A stretch of 64,000 nucleotides of DNA from an uncultured Eubacteriales bacterium (GTDB lineage: Bacteria; Bacillota; Clostridia; Oscillospirales; Acutalibacteraceae). The translations under genes and the position numbers were made by a program. The notes beneath the pieces were generated by a model. It saw only the letters and a program-made list of their open reading frames with translations, was not told the DNA's origin and ran no database searches. Positions within the stretch are counted from its first letter, which is position 1, and each line of letters opens with the position of its first letter. Where the stretch lies: assembly GCA_934464585.1 (NCBI GenBank), contig CAKSJY010000001.1, positions 124,001-188,000 on the forward strand, written 5' to 3'. Shown here piece after piece: positions 53,664-62,479 of this stretch.

Positions 53664-54266
53664 GTGGTAAATTTGTTATATAAAGATTCTAAAAAGTATA
53701 TTGATTCAGGAAATAGTCATAAGATTAATGTTGAATCTCTTGATCTTAATATAAATTCAAGAGTGTTTATTTCGACAATGTTCGCGGTTTTTACAGCAGT
53801 AGCAATTGTATTATCTATTTTTGAAAATTTTATTCCACAGTTTCCGTTTATGCCATTGGGAGCTAAAATAGGACTTTCAAATATAGTTAATATGGCTTGC
53901 TCAGGATGTATCGGAATACTACCAGCACTTGCTATTGCAGTGTTAAAATCATTTTTCGTTGGCTTAACACGGGGCTTTATGGCTTTTGTTATGAGTTTAC
54001 TTGGTGGAATAGTCAGTACATTAATTACAGGTATTTGCCTTAGAGCTAAAAAGGTATTTTTCGGTTATATAGGAATTGGTGTGTTGGGCGCATTGTCTCA
54101 TAATTTAGTTCAGCTTGCGGTAGCGTATGTATTGACCAAGGCCCCGGTATATTACTATCTTCCGTTTATCATAATAGCATCTGTAGTTTGTGGAAGTATA
54201 ACTGGATATATGCTTAAAATTACCTTACCGACTGTATATAAAATTCGGCTTAAGTTTAGTGAGTAG
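53664..54266 (+). CDS. Gx transporter family protein (heptaprenyl diphosphate synthase component I-like)
   Basis: The protein has 200 residues from GTG 53664; TTG 53673 after AGAGTGG is an alternative. Five to six membrane helices and FMPLGAKIGLSNIV plus a glycine-rich LKSFFVGLTRGFMAF mark the ECF-transporter-like Gx family that was first annotated as a heptaprenyl synthase component. It lies between NusG-II and rnfC as in many Clostridia; substrate unknown, perhaps a flavin or quinone precursor (speculative). Confidence 0.83.
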   Translation: MVNLLYKDSKKYIDSGNSHKINVESLDLNINSRVFISTMFAVFTAVAIVLSIFENFIPQFPFMPLGAKIGLSNIVNMACSGCIGILPALAIAVLKSFFVGLTRGFMAFVMSLLGGIVSTLITGICLRAKKVFFGYIGIGVLGALSHNLVQLAVAYVLTKAPVYYYLPFIIIASVVCGSITGYMLKITLPTVYKIRLKFSE

Positions 54267-54276
54267 TGGTGATCAA

Positions 54277-55626
54277 ATGAAATACAAAAATTATATTACA
54301 TATATAAAAAGGCTTTTTAAAGAGCCTAGTGGAGCAAATGTTCCGCATAGAAAAAATACGGAAAGTAAAGAGACAGTATCTATGCCTGCGCCTAAAAGCG
54401 TGACAATACCAATGTCTCAACATATAGGTACAGCATGTACACCTATAGTTGAAAAAGGTGAACATGTGTATTTAGGGCAGTTTATTGCAGATAGTGATAA
54501 ATTTGTCAGTGCACCGATACATTCAAGTGTATCAGGTACAGTTAAAAAGATAGGTAAAACAAGAATGCCATCGGGCGAAATCGTTGAATCTATTACTATA
54601 GAATCAGACGGAAAAGATGAGCTTTGCCCTACGATAAAACCTCCTAAAATAACAGATAGAGAATCTCTCATACAAGCAATTAAGGAGAGTGGCTTAGTTG
54701 GTTTAGGTGGGGCAGGGTTTCCGGCACATATAAAATTAAACATTCCCGGAGGGAAAAAAGTAGATACGCTTATAATAAATGCAGCAGAGTGTGAACCTTA
54801 TATAACCGCCGATCATAGAGAATGCATAGAAAATTCATGGGAGATTTTTTCCGGGATATATACTATAAAGGAACTTCTAAATATAGAGAACGTTATTATA
54901 GGAGTTGAAAATAATAAACCGGATGCAATCAAAATTTTTAAAGATATTGCGGATAATGATAAGTATGATCCAGAAGATAAAGTTAAAGTTTTAACTTTAG
55001 AATCAAGATATCCGCAGGGAGCCGAGAAAGTACTTATAAAATCATGTACTGGAAGGCAAGTACCTCCGGGAAAACTACCGCTTGATGTTGGCTGTATAGT
55101 TATGAACGTAAACTCGGTATCGTTTATTTCAAAATATATGAAAACAGGTATTCCTCTTGTAAAAAAGAGAATAACAGTGGATGGTTCGGCAATAAGTGAG
55201 CCTAAAAACGTGTTTGTTCCAATTGGAACAAGTATTGCAGATGTTGTAGAATTTTGTGGCGGTTATAAAGAACAACCAAAGAAAATTTTGATGGGTGGTC
55301 CTATGATGGGAATTGCAGTAGCTGATGATAGTTTACCTATATTAAAGCAGAACAATGCAATTTTAGCATTTAATGAAAAGGATGCAGTGTTAGAAAAACC
55401 ATCAGCTTGCATTAGGTGTGGAAGATGTATAGAAAGTTGCCCAATGGGACTAATGCCGAGGAATTTAGAAAAGTATTCTATGCTTGGTGACAAAGAGAAG
55501 CTTTTAAAATTTAATGTAATGAATTGTATGGAATGTGGATGTTGTGTATTTAATTGTCCTGCATCAAGGCCTATTGTGCAGGCTATAAAAGTTGGAAAAT
55601 CAATTATTGGTAAGGGTAATAAATAG
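54277..55626 (+). CDS. rnfC: Rnf complex subunit C
   Basis: The protein has 449 residues from ATG 54277 (GTG 54259 possible). The opening VPHRKNTESKETVSMPAP is typical, GLGGAGFPAHIKL lies in the NADH/FMN-binding SLBB-like fold, and two 4Fe-4S motifs end it (CIRCGRCIESCPMG and CMECGCCVFNCPAS). RnfC is the cytoplasmic NADH-facing subunit of the Rnf ferredoxin:NAD oxidoreductase, an ion pump. Confidence 0.96.
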   Translation: MKYKNYITYIKRLFKEPSGANVPHRKNTESKETVSMPAPKSVTIPMSQHIGTACTPIVEKGEHVYLGQFIADSDKFVSAPIHSSVSGTVKKIGKTRMPSGEIVESITIESDGKDELCPTIKPPKITDRESLIQAIKESGLVGLGGAGFPAHIKLNIPGGKKVDTLIINAAECEPYITADHRECIENSWEIFSGIYTIKELLNIENVIIGVENNKPDAIKIFKDIADNDKYDPEDKVKVLTLESRYPQGAEKVLIKSCTGRQVPPGKLPLDVGCIVMNVNSVSFISKYMKTGIPLVKKRITVDGSAISEPKNVFVPIGTSIADVVEFCGGYKEQPKKILMGGPMMGIAVADDSLPILKQNNAILAFNEKDAVLEKPSACIRCGRCIESCPMGLMPRNLEKYSMLGDKEKLLKFNVMNCMECGCCVFNCPASRPIVQAIKVGKSIIGKGNK

Positions 55627-55637
55627 TAGGTGGAAGA

Positions 55638-56594
55638 ATGGAAGAAAAATTATATGTTTCATCCTCTCCTCATTTGAGAAGTGGAGTTAACACAAAAAAG
55701 ATAATGCTTGATGTATTGATAGCTCTTATGCCGGCATTGGTGGCTGCGGTTATTATTTTTGGTATTCGTGTTTTGTTTGTTGTTGGGGTTACAGTTTTAT
55801 CCTGTATTATTTCCGAGTACATATGCAGAAAATTGATGAAAAGAGAAAATACAGTATCTGATTTAAGCGCAGTAGTAACAGGTGTATTATTAGCCTTTAA
55901 CCTTCCTGTTTCAATTAAATTATGGATGGCAGCGCTTGGTGGTGTTATTGCGATTGTTGTTGTAAAGCAAATGTTCGGAGGTCTTGGTCAGAATTTTGTT
56001 AATCCTGCGCTTATATCGCGAATAGTACTTATGGTTTCATTTCCGCAGGCAATGACTTCTTGGCCGAAGCCTTTTAGCGGTACATATCTAGGTCCGGATT
56101 CTGTTACAACCGCGACTCCTCTAGCAATGTTAAAATCATCGTCGGGCGACTTGCCAAATTATCTTGAAATGTTTTTGGGATTTAGGGGCGGTTGCCTTGG
56201 AGAAACTTGTATTTTAGCTATAATTATTGGTGGAATTTATCTTATATTAAGAGGGGTAATTAAGCCTACTATACCGCTTTGCTTTATATCGACAGTGTTT
56301 ATAATGTCGTTCTTTCTTGGCAGAGACCCTCTTTTTGAGATACTTTCAGGGGGATTGTTTTTAGGGGCCGTATTTATGGCAACAGACTATGTGACTTCTC
56401 CGCTAACCACAAAAGGAAAGATTATATATTCTGTTGGTTGCGGACTTATTACTATAATAATAAGAAGTTTTGGTACATTACCCGAAGGAGTATCCTTCTC
56501 GATTATTTTAATGAATATTTTAGTGCCACATATTGAGTATTTAACGCTTCCTAAGGCTGTTAGAGAGAGGAAAAGTAGCAATGAAAAAAATTAA
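55638..56594 (+). CDS. rnfD: Rnf complex subunit D
   Basis: The 318-residue protein has about eight to nine membrane helices. FNLPVSIKLWMAALGG and QNFVNPALISRIVL are family motifs. DSVTTATPLAML contains the threonine to which ApbE attaches FMN. It overlaps rnfG by 14 bases. Confidence 0.95.
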   Translation: MEEKLYVSSSPHLRSGVNTKKIMLDVLIALMPALVAAVIIFGIRVLFVVGVTVLSCIISEYICRKLMKRENTVSDLSAVVTGVLLAFNLPVSIKLWMAALGGVIAIVVVKQMFGGLGQNFVNPALISRIVLMVSFPQAMTSWPKPFSGTYLGPDSVTTATPLAMLKSSSGDLPNYLEMFLGFRGGCLGETCILAIIIGGIYLILRGVIKPTIPLCFISTVFIMSFFLGRDPLFEILSGGLFLGAVFMATDYVTSPLTTKGKIIYSVGCGLITIIIRSFGTLPEGVSFSIILMNILVPHIEYLTLPKAVRERKSSNEKN

Positions 56595-57159
56595 TGCAAA
56601 GCAAATAATAATACCTGCTGTTATATTGTTTGCAGTTTGTCTTTGCGTATCATTATTTTTAAGTTTGACAAATGTTTTTACTAAAAAGCCTATTGAAAAT
56701 CAAGAAATTCAAAAGCAAAATGATTCAAGAAAAATAGTTTTGCCTATGGCAATAAACTTTAGGGAAAATACTTTGTGTGATGGATGTTATGTAGGGTTTG
56801 ATGATAAAGACAATATTGTTGGCTATACATTTATAACCAAATCAAATGGATATGGTGGAGACATTTCGGTTATGACAGGAATAAAGGCAGACGGAAAAAT
56901 AAACGGAGTTGTAGTATTGTCGCAAAATGAAACTCCTGGTCTTGGTGCTAACGTTCAAAGGGATGACTTTATTTCTCAATATGAAAATAAACGGACAAAT
57001 GATGACTTGCATGTTGTAAAAAATAGCACTACAAATGATAATGAAATTCAGGCGATAACAGGGGCAACAATTTCCTCTAAAGCAACTACAAGTGCCGTTA
57101 ATAAAGCAATTGCAGAGTATAGAACAATAGTAGATAAAGGAGATGTAAGCCATGAATAA
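56581..57159 (+). CDS. rnfG: Rnf complex subunit G
   Basis: The 192-residue protein has one N-terminal helix and an external FMN-binding domain. ITGATISSKATTSAVN holds the flavinylation site (S/TGAT motif), and QNETPGLGANVQ is the conserved loop. It relays electrons to RnfD/E. It overlaps rnfE by 8 bases. Confidence 0.95.
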   Translation: MKKINAKQIIIPAVILFAVCLCVSLFLSLTNVFTKKPIENQEIQKQNDSRKIVLPMAINFRENTLCDGCYVGFDDKDNIVGYTFITKSNGYGGDISVMTGIKADGKINGVVVLSQNETPGLGANVQRDDFISQYENKRTNDDLHVVKNSTTNDNEIQAITGATISSKATTSAVNKAIAEYRTIVDKGDVSHE

Positions 57160-57832
57160 GTCTCTTTGTAAGGAATTTACTAAAGGAATTGTAAAAGAAA
57201 ATCCAGTACTTTGTTTAGTATTAGGGACTTGTCCTACTTTGGCGGTTACGACCTCTGCTTCAAACGCAGTAGGTATGGGAGTATCCGCAACGGTAGTACT
57301 ATTATGTTCTAATATTGTTATATCTCTTTTAAGAAAGATTATACCTGACAAGGTTAGAATACCTGCTTATATAACTATTATTGCGGGATTTGTAACTATA
57401 GTACAAATGATAGTAAAGGCTTTTGCCCCAGCTATTAATGAATCTTTGGGGATCTTTTTGCCGCTTATAGTTGTAAACTGCATTATTCTAGGAAGAGCAG
57501 AAATGTTTGCAAGCAAAAACAGTGTACTCCCTTCTGCACTTGATGGCTTGGGTATGGGAATAGGATTTACAGCTGCCTTACTTCTGATGGGAATAATAAG
57601 AGAATTTTTAGGTACTGGATGTATTTTTAATATACCTATAACTCAGGGATTAATCGAACCGATGGTTATCTTTATTCTTCCTCCGGGTGGATTTTTTGTT
57701 TTTGGTATGCTTATAATGCTATCAAATAAACTTTCGGGTAAGGTAGGTAAAAAAGTAGAAATTGGTTGTGCAAATTGTCCTAGCAGAAATCAGTGCACTA
57801 AAATTTCAGAGGTTGGAGGTAAAACAGCATGA
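57152..57832 (+). CDS. rnfE: Rnf complex subunit E
   Basis: The 226-residue protein has six membrane helices and ENPVLCLVLGTCPTLAVT, the paralogue signature shared with RnfA. After the last helix a cytoplasmic tail reads CANCPSRNQC, a Cys cluster that may bind a metal. It overlaps rnfA by 4 bases (ATGA). Confidence 0.95.
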   Translation: MNKSLCKEFTKGIVKENPVLCLVLGTCPTLAVTTSASNAVGMGVSATVVLLCSNIVISLLRKIIPDKVRIPAYITIIAGFVTIVQMIVKAFAPAINESLGIFLPLIVVNCIILGRAEMFASKNSVLPSALDGLGMGIGFTAALLLMGIIREFLGTGCIFNIPITQGLIEPMVIFILPPGGFFVFGMLIMLSNKLSGKVGKKVEIGCANCPSRNQCTKISEVGGKTA

Positions 57833-58437
57833 TAAAAACATTGGTTGCGGTTTTTTTAGCCTCAGTTTTAACCGAAAATTATGTTTTAAGTAAATTTTTG
57901 GGAATCTGCCCATTCTTAGGTGTTTCGAAAAAGCTAAATACAGCATTTGGAATGAGTGTAGCGGTTACGTTTGTTATGGTTTTAGCAACAGCTGTGACAT
58001 TTCCAATATATAATAATATATTGCTTCCAAATGATATGGCATACTTACAAACAGTCGTGTTTATATTGGTTATAGCGGCCTTGGTTCAGCTTGTTGAGAT
58101 TATTTTAAAAAAATATATCCCTCCTTTATATAAATCTTTGGGAATATACTTACCTCTAATAACTACCAATTGTGCCGTACTTGGAGTGACTATGTTAGTT
58201 ATAGAGAAAAGTACGCAAGATGCTTCCTTTACATACATACATGCATTAGTAAATGCATTTGGTGCAGGAGTAGGATTTATGCTTGCAATGGTGCTTTTTG
58301 CAGGTATAAGAGGAAAGATAGAGGAGTCGGATGTACCGGAATCTTTAAAGGGCTTGCCGATTACCCTTGTTGCAGCTTCGCTTGTTGCGGTTTCCTTCCT
58401 TGGATTTCAAGGTGTTGTAAACGGTCTTTTAGGTTAA
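57829..58437 (+). CDS. rnfA: Rnf complex subunit A
   Basis: The 202-residue protein has six membrane helices. ENYVLSKFLGICPFLGVS and the TTNCAVLGV repeat contain the two Cys that in RnfA/RnfE coordinate a membrane-embedded iron-sulfur cluster. It is the inverted-topology partner of RnfE. Confidence 0.96.
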   Translation: MIKTLVAVFLASVLTENYVLSKFLGICPFLGVSKKLNTAFGMSVAVTFVMVLATAVTFPIYNNILLPNDMAYLQTVVFILVIAALVQLVEIILKKYIPPLYKSLGIYLPLITTNCAVLGVTMLVIEKSTQDASFTYIHALVNAFGAGVGFMLAMVLFAGIRGKIEESDVPESLKGLPITLVAASLVAVSFLGFQGVVNGLLG

Positions 58438-58449
58438 AGGAGGAAAGAT

Positions 58450-59241
58450 ATGAAAGAGTTGTTGTTTCCTGTTTTACTGGTTTCAGGTATAGGATTAATT
58501 TTGGGTGTTATACTTGCTGTAGTGTCTTCTATAATGTATGTCCCTAAAAACGAGAAAATAGAAAAACTAGAAAAGGTGCTTCCAGGCGCTAACTGCGGTG
58601 CTTGTGGATATTCGGGATGTAGTGGATATGCTCAGGCATTGTTTGATGGAAAAGCTAAAAGTAATCTTTGTGCAGTTGGTGGAGAAAAAACTGCAAAGGC
58701 TATTTCAGAAATTTTAGGGACTAATGCTGGTGTTACAAAGAAGAAGGTGGCAATAGTTAAATGTCAGGGTGATGTATGTAACACTCAAAAGTGTATGGAT
58801 TATGATGGCATTCAAACCTGTGCTGCAGTAGCTAAATTATGTGGTAATAACGGTAAATGTAGTTATAGCTGTATTGGCTTAGGAGACTGCATGAAAGTAT
58901 GTCCGTTTGGAGCAATAAATATTTGTGGAGGAGTTGCTGTTATAGATGAGGAAAAATGTAAGGCCTGTGGGAAATGCATAGCAACCTGTCCGAAAAATAT
59001 TATAAAGTTTCGTTTTGTAAATTCGCAAAAGGCAATGGTGTGTTGCTCTAATAAAGATAGCGGAGCGGATACACGAAAGGCCTGTATTTCAGGTTGTTTG
59101 GGTTGTATGCGTTGTGTGAAGGAGTGCGAGCAAGGGGCAATAAAGGTGGAAAATAACCTTGCAGTTATAGACGCTAAAAAGTGTATCGGTTGCGGAAAAT
59201 GTGCTAAGGTTTGTAAGCCAGGAGCAATAGTTATGAGATAA
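58450..59241 (+). CDS. rnfB: Rnf complex subunit B, multi-cluster ferredoxin
   Basis: The 263-residue protein has an N-terminal helix, an Fe-S domain (LPGANCGACGYSGCSGYA and the Cys after it), a middle Cys-rich stretch (CQGDVCNTQKC), then further 4Fe-4S motifs (CKACGKCIATCPK, CLGCMRCVKEC and CIGCGKCAKVCKPG). RnfB is the ferredoxin-oxidising subunit. AAAGGAGGA lies upstream. The gene order C-D-G-E-A-B is the one found in Acetobacterium and other Clostridia. Confidence 0.96.
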   Translation: MKELLFPVLLVSGIGLILGVILAVVSSIMYVPKNEKIEKLEKVLPGANCGACGYSGCSGYAQALFDGKAKSNLCAVGGEKTAKAISEILGTNAGVTKKKVAIVKCQGDVCNTQKCMDYDGIQTCAAVAKLCGNNGKCSYSCIGLGDCMKVCPFGAINICGGVAVIDEEKCKACGKCIATCPKNIIKFRFVNSQKAMVCCSNKDSGADTRKACISGCLGCMRCVKECEQGAIKVENNLAVIDAKKCIGCGKCAKVCKPGAIVMR

Positions 59242-59429
59242 TGGATTAGAATATAATCGACAAAAAACGATTATTTTTGTTTAAATTTTATACTTTTAAT
59301 GAATAAAAATTCTTTTGGACATGTAAAAAAGTGAATTATAATACATTTGATATTTTTCCAAGAAATTTATGTTAAAATTTTGCCAAAAAGCTATTTACAA
59401 ACAAACAAAAATTCGGTATAATAATGGAG

Positions 59430-59522
59430 GTGTGAGAAATCATACTACAATTTTTCATTATTTTTACCTTTTTTCTTTTAAACGTAATCGTTCTTCTACG
59501 CCAGGGAGAACGATTATTTTTT
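59430..59522 (+). ncRNA. Candidate small RNA or leader of about 90 bases
   Basis: The unit starts near 59430 after TATAAT (59419-59424). It ends at TAATCGTTCT (59485-59494) pairing with AGAACGATTA (59507-59516) plus a T run. A GGAGGTGTG near its start looks like a ribosome site, but the only open frame from GTG runs through the terminator (35 codons, basic), so a peptide is doubtful. I do not recognise the RNA. Confidence 0.4.
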
Positions 59523-59562
59523 ATCCAAAAAGCCTGTGAATAGTTAGTTTGCTATATAAAGA

Positions 59563-59600
59563 TAGCCGTCCAATCTATTTATTTGGTCGGCTGTTTTTAT
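59563..59600. terminator. Terminator hairpin before ppa
   Basis: AGCCGTCCAA pairs with TTGGTCGGCT (one T-T mismatch) and ends GTTTTTAT on the plus strand; it may also serve ppa on the minus strand. Confidence 0.6.
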
Positions 59601-59619
59601 GTATAAATTGATATTTGTG

Positions 59620-60156
59620 TTAGGACTGTTTTACAAAGTTGTTTTGGTATCCTTCAATTGCTTCTGATATTATTTTCATAGCTTCTTTGTGACCTTTTAC
59701 TTCGTCAACAGCTGTTTCCTTATGTTCAAGCGCTTTATAAACAGAGAAGAAATGTCGCATTTCTTCAAAAAGGTGTGAGGGCAATTCTGAGATATCCTTA
59801 AACGATTTATATGTTGGATCAGTTACAGGAATAGCTATTATTTTTTCATCATTGCGTCCATTGTCAATCATTGATATAACACCGATAGGACGGCACTTTA
59901 TTAGAGTCATGGGGTATATAATTTGTGATGATAATACTAATACGTCCAAAGGATCTAAATCATCAGCGTATGTACGTGGTATAAATCCATAATTTGCCGG
60001 GTAGTGGGTTGAGGTATGAAGGATTCTGTCGAGCATTAATAAACCGGTTTCTTTGTCCATCTCATATTTTGCCTTGCTTCCTTTTGGAATTTCAATGACA
60101 GCTATAAACTCTTCAGGGGTTACCCTTCTTTGATCTATGTCATGCCATATATTCAT
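59620..60156 (-). CDS. ppa: Soluble inorganic pyrophosphatase, family I
   Basis: The 178-residue protein has EIPKGSKAKYEMDK, YPANYGFIPRTYADDLDPLDVLVL (the signature D..D..D metal site; quoted in two parts of the active centre) and LDVLVLSS. It hydrolyses pyrophosphate to drive biosynthesis. Many Clostridia use family II or membrane enzymes, so a family I enzyme is notable but not rare. The start is ATG 60156 with AAGGAGAGA upstream. Confidence 0.93.
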   Translation of the reverse strand: MNIWHDIDQRRVTPEEFIAVIEIPKGSKAKYEMDKETGLLMLDRILHTSTHYPANYGFIPRTYADDLDPLDVLVLSSQIIYPMTLIKCRPIGVISMIDNGRNDEKIIAIPVTDPTYKSFKDISELPSHLFEEMRHFFSVYKALEHKETAVDEVKGHKEAMKIISEAIEGYQNNFVKQS

Positions 60157-60263
60157 ATATAATCTCTCCTTAAGTCTTGATATATGATATTATAGCATGC
60201 TAAATTTAAAAATAAACAGATTTTTGTGCGAAAAAGAATTTTGGCAAATTATTAAGAAATGAA

Positions 60264-60292
60264 TTGAAAAGTGATGTATTTTGAGTTATAAT
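60264..60292 (+). promoter_or_regulatory. Promoter of the TSCPD gene
   Basis: TTGAAA at 60264-60269 and TATAAT at 60287-60292 with a 17-base spacer. Confidence 0.75.
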
Positions 60293-60323
60293 ATTTAATA
60301 AGATATTTTTAGAATGGAGAGTT

Positions 60324-60572
60324 ATGATGAAATTTAATTACAAAACACAAGGTACTTGTTCTAGAGAAATAGAAATAGAACTAGAAGATAATAAAATAAA
60401 GGATGTATCCTTTGTTGGCGGATGTAATGGAAATCTAAAGGGGATTTCTGCACTTGTTAAAGGAATGGACGTAGATGAGGCAATTGAGAAGTTGGAAGGA
60501 ATTAATTGCGGTATGAGAAAGACATCTTGTCCGGACCAACTTGCAAAAGCATTAAAGAGCATAAAAGAATAG
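60324..60572 (+). CDS. TSCPD domain protein (TIGR03905 family)
   Basis: The 82-residue protein (start 60324 or ATG 60327, TGGAGAG upstream) ends in CGMRKTSCPDQLAKAL, the TSCPD signature, and carries Cys in TCSREI and GGCNGN. Stand-alone TSCPD proteins resemble the C-terminal domain of adenosylcobalamin ribonucleotide reductases; the small family has no proven function and may bind metal. Confidence 0.88.
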   Translation: MMKFNYKTQGTCSREIEIELEDNKIKDVSFVGGCNGNLKGISALVKGMDVDEAIEKLEGINCGMRKTSCPDQLAKALKSIKE

Positions 60573-60689
60573 TTATGCAATTGTAAATTAATTGAGTTTG
60601 TTTAAAATACAGGTTATATAATGAAATTATATGAAAATTTGTATTTAAAATATTGTAATTAAATTATTTGAATTTCGGGGGAATTATTT

Positions 60690-61685
60690 TTGGTTTTAAA
60701 GAAAAATGGTAAAATTAAATTGGTATCTTTAGTTATGGCGGTATGTATGATATTTTCATATATACCAAACGCTTTTGCTGCAAGTGACAGCATTAATAAG
60801 GCATCGGCGGATTTCTATACGATTAAAAGTGCGGAAGAATTATTTGAAGTACTTGGCGGAGAAGATATTGCTGAACTAGATGGTGACAAAGTAACCATGG
60901 ATATGAGTGCTCAGCTATATACCGGCATTATTATTTCATGCGATGAAATAAATCTCGATCTAAATGGAAATACTATCTGTTTTAATAATTCAGATGCAAA
61001 TATAATGCAACTTAGATCAGGAGTACTTAATATTGAGGATAGCGCAAAGGGCGGTTCAATTAAGTATTCTGATAGTGTACAGAGTCATGTCTTGGCAGCT
61101 ATCGGTGGTACTATAGTATTAGATGGTGGAACTATCGCAGGAATAAATGCGATGGGCGGTAATGTAGAGATTAATGGTGGAGACATATTAACAGACGAAT
61201 TAGATGGGGTATTAAACTTATCTTACGGTTCTTCTGCTGTTATGAACAGTGGGTGTATTTTGGGAAAACAAACTACAGTGAATGTTTACACAAGTGGAGA
61301 TTTTGTAATTAATGGTGGTACGATTACAAGCCTAAATGGTGCAGGAATATCTATTTTAGGTGGATCTGCTAAGATTAATGGCGGTAATATTACATCAAAT
61401 AGTTATTATGGTTATGAAACATTCCCGGCAGTTGCTTGCTATACCCCTAATTTAACTATAACAGGTGGAAATATAACAGGTAAAAAAATAGCATTAAGAC
61501 TTTATTGTAAACTTGATAAAACTATTTCCGGTGGAACATTTAAAGGAGGAGAATTTGCCCTAAAAAGTCGATATGATCTAGAGAGTGCAATAAAAACTGG
61601 ATTTAAAGTTGTAGATAAAAATGGAAATAAAATTGATCCGTTAGGAAAATCTGTTCAAGGTAAAGTAAGGGTAATAGCTGAGTAA
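60690..61685 (+). CDS. Secreted right-handed beta-helix protein
   Basis: The protein has 331 residues from TTG 60690, 6 bases after CGGGGGAA. A Sec signal peptide ends at NAFAAS (about residue 31). From about residue 70 to 300 it is a series of short rungs such as IIISCDEINLDLNGNTI, VLDGGTIAGI, VEINGGDI, VINGGTITSL, KINGGNITS and ITGGNITG, a beta-helix of the pectate-lyase type. It has no catalytic signature or wall anchor. Paralogous in layout to 22716. Confidence 0.72.
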   Translation: MVLKKNGKIKLVSLVMAVCMIFSYIPNAFAASDSINKASADFYTIKSAEELFEVLGGEDIAELDGDKVTMDMSAQLYTGIIISCDEINLDLNGNTICFNNSDANIMQLRSGVLNIEDSAKGGSIKYSDSVQSHVLAAIGGTIVLDGGTIAGINAMGGNVEINGGDILTDELDGVLNLSYGSSAVMNSGCILGKQTTVNVYTSGDFVINGGTITSLNGAGISILGGSAKINGGNITSNSYYGYETFPAVACYTPNLTITGGNITGKKIALRLYCKLDKTISGGTFKGGEFALKSRYDLESAIKTGFKVVDKNGNKIDPLGKSVQGKVRVIAE

Positions 61686-61753
61686 TATTGCCTATACAAC
61701 AGATAAAAAATCAGCTTGTTATATTAATGAATCTAGCAAGATATTAAAAAGAT

Positions 61754-61803
61754 ACACCCTCTATTGTAGTATATAATAAGCTACCATAGAGGGCTGTGTT
61801 TTT
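61754..61803 (+). terminator. Terminator of the 60690 gene
   Basis: CCCTCTAT-T-GTAG pairs with CTAC-C-ATAGAGGG and an outer ACA/TGT, followed by TTTTT at 61799-61803. Confidence 0.8.
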
Positions 61804-62479
61804 AAAAAGTATGAATTAACAAATTGATATATATAATTCATTTTCAGAATAGAATAGTTAATTGTTGTGTTTTGAAAATAAATTGGTGTGGAACCTCTTT
61901 CTCGTCCACAGAAAAAATTAGGACAATCTACTTTTGCAAGGAAAATATTTAGTATAGACAACTAGGGTAAGATAATAATAAATTCTTATTAAATTTAAGG
62001 GGAGCTTGACGATGAATGTTTCTTTTAAAGTGAATCTATACAGGGGTATTTAATTAAATGATTAAGTGTTTTAATATTAAACTTTTTTATTATATAGAAT
62101 TAATAGTTTTGATTTTAATAAAAATTTGGATAACTACAATTAAAAGATGTCAGATGGAATATCCTGATAATTTACATTTATAGTGTTAACCTATTAATAT
62201 ATAAATAATATTTATATTATTTGCCGAATGGTTAAGTAAAAAAGGAACTATATTATAGCTAATATTTGGAAAATATAATAGTATTATAAAACCTTCTGTT
62301 AGTTTAAAATTAAAACCGGTCACAGTGCTTTTGGGGCCTTACTCAAAAGGAATAGGACCGGTATTTTTATATAATTGTGATATATAGATTGTAAATTAGT
62401 TTTTTATATGTTAGGATAATATTAGGGTAAAACTGTTTTTAGCAGAAAAAGTTTATTTTAAGAATAGGAGGAACTAATT
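61804..62479. other. Gene-free AT-rich gap
   Basis: A 13-codon frame starts at ATG 62012 after AAGGGGAG (MNVSFKVNLYRGI) and then stops; it may be a leader peptide or a gene remnant. The terminator at 62315-62368 has no gene in front of it. AATAGGAGGAA precedes the GTG start at 62480. Nothing else is clear. Confidence 0.4.
62315..62368 (+). terminator. Terminator hairpin without an upstream gene
   Basis: ACCGGTC (62315-62321) pairs with GACCGGT (62356-62362), with CTTTT..AAAAG inside, followed by ATTTTTAT. A transcript must enter from the 61.8-62.3 kb gap. Confidence 0.65.

Larger units (their letters stand above)
59242..59619. other. Gap after rnfB with a small promoter-terminator unit
   Basis: Up to 59390 the DNA is AT-rich without a gene. 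A promoter-like pair (TTACAA at 59395-59400, TATAAT at 59419-59424, 18-base spacer) is followed by a terminator at 59485-59522 and a second hairpin at 59563-59600. The transcript is listed separately. Confidence 0.5.

Noticed and set aside
59432..59539. 35-codon basic peptide frame starting at GTG after GGAGG
   Set aside because: The frame runs through the terminator hairpin and its T run, so a full message would rarely be made.
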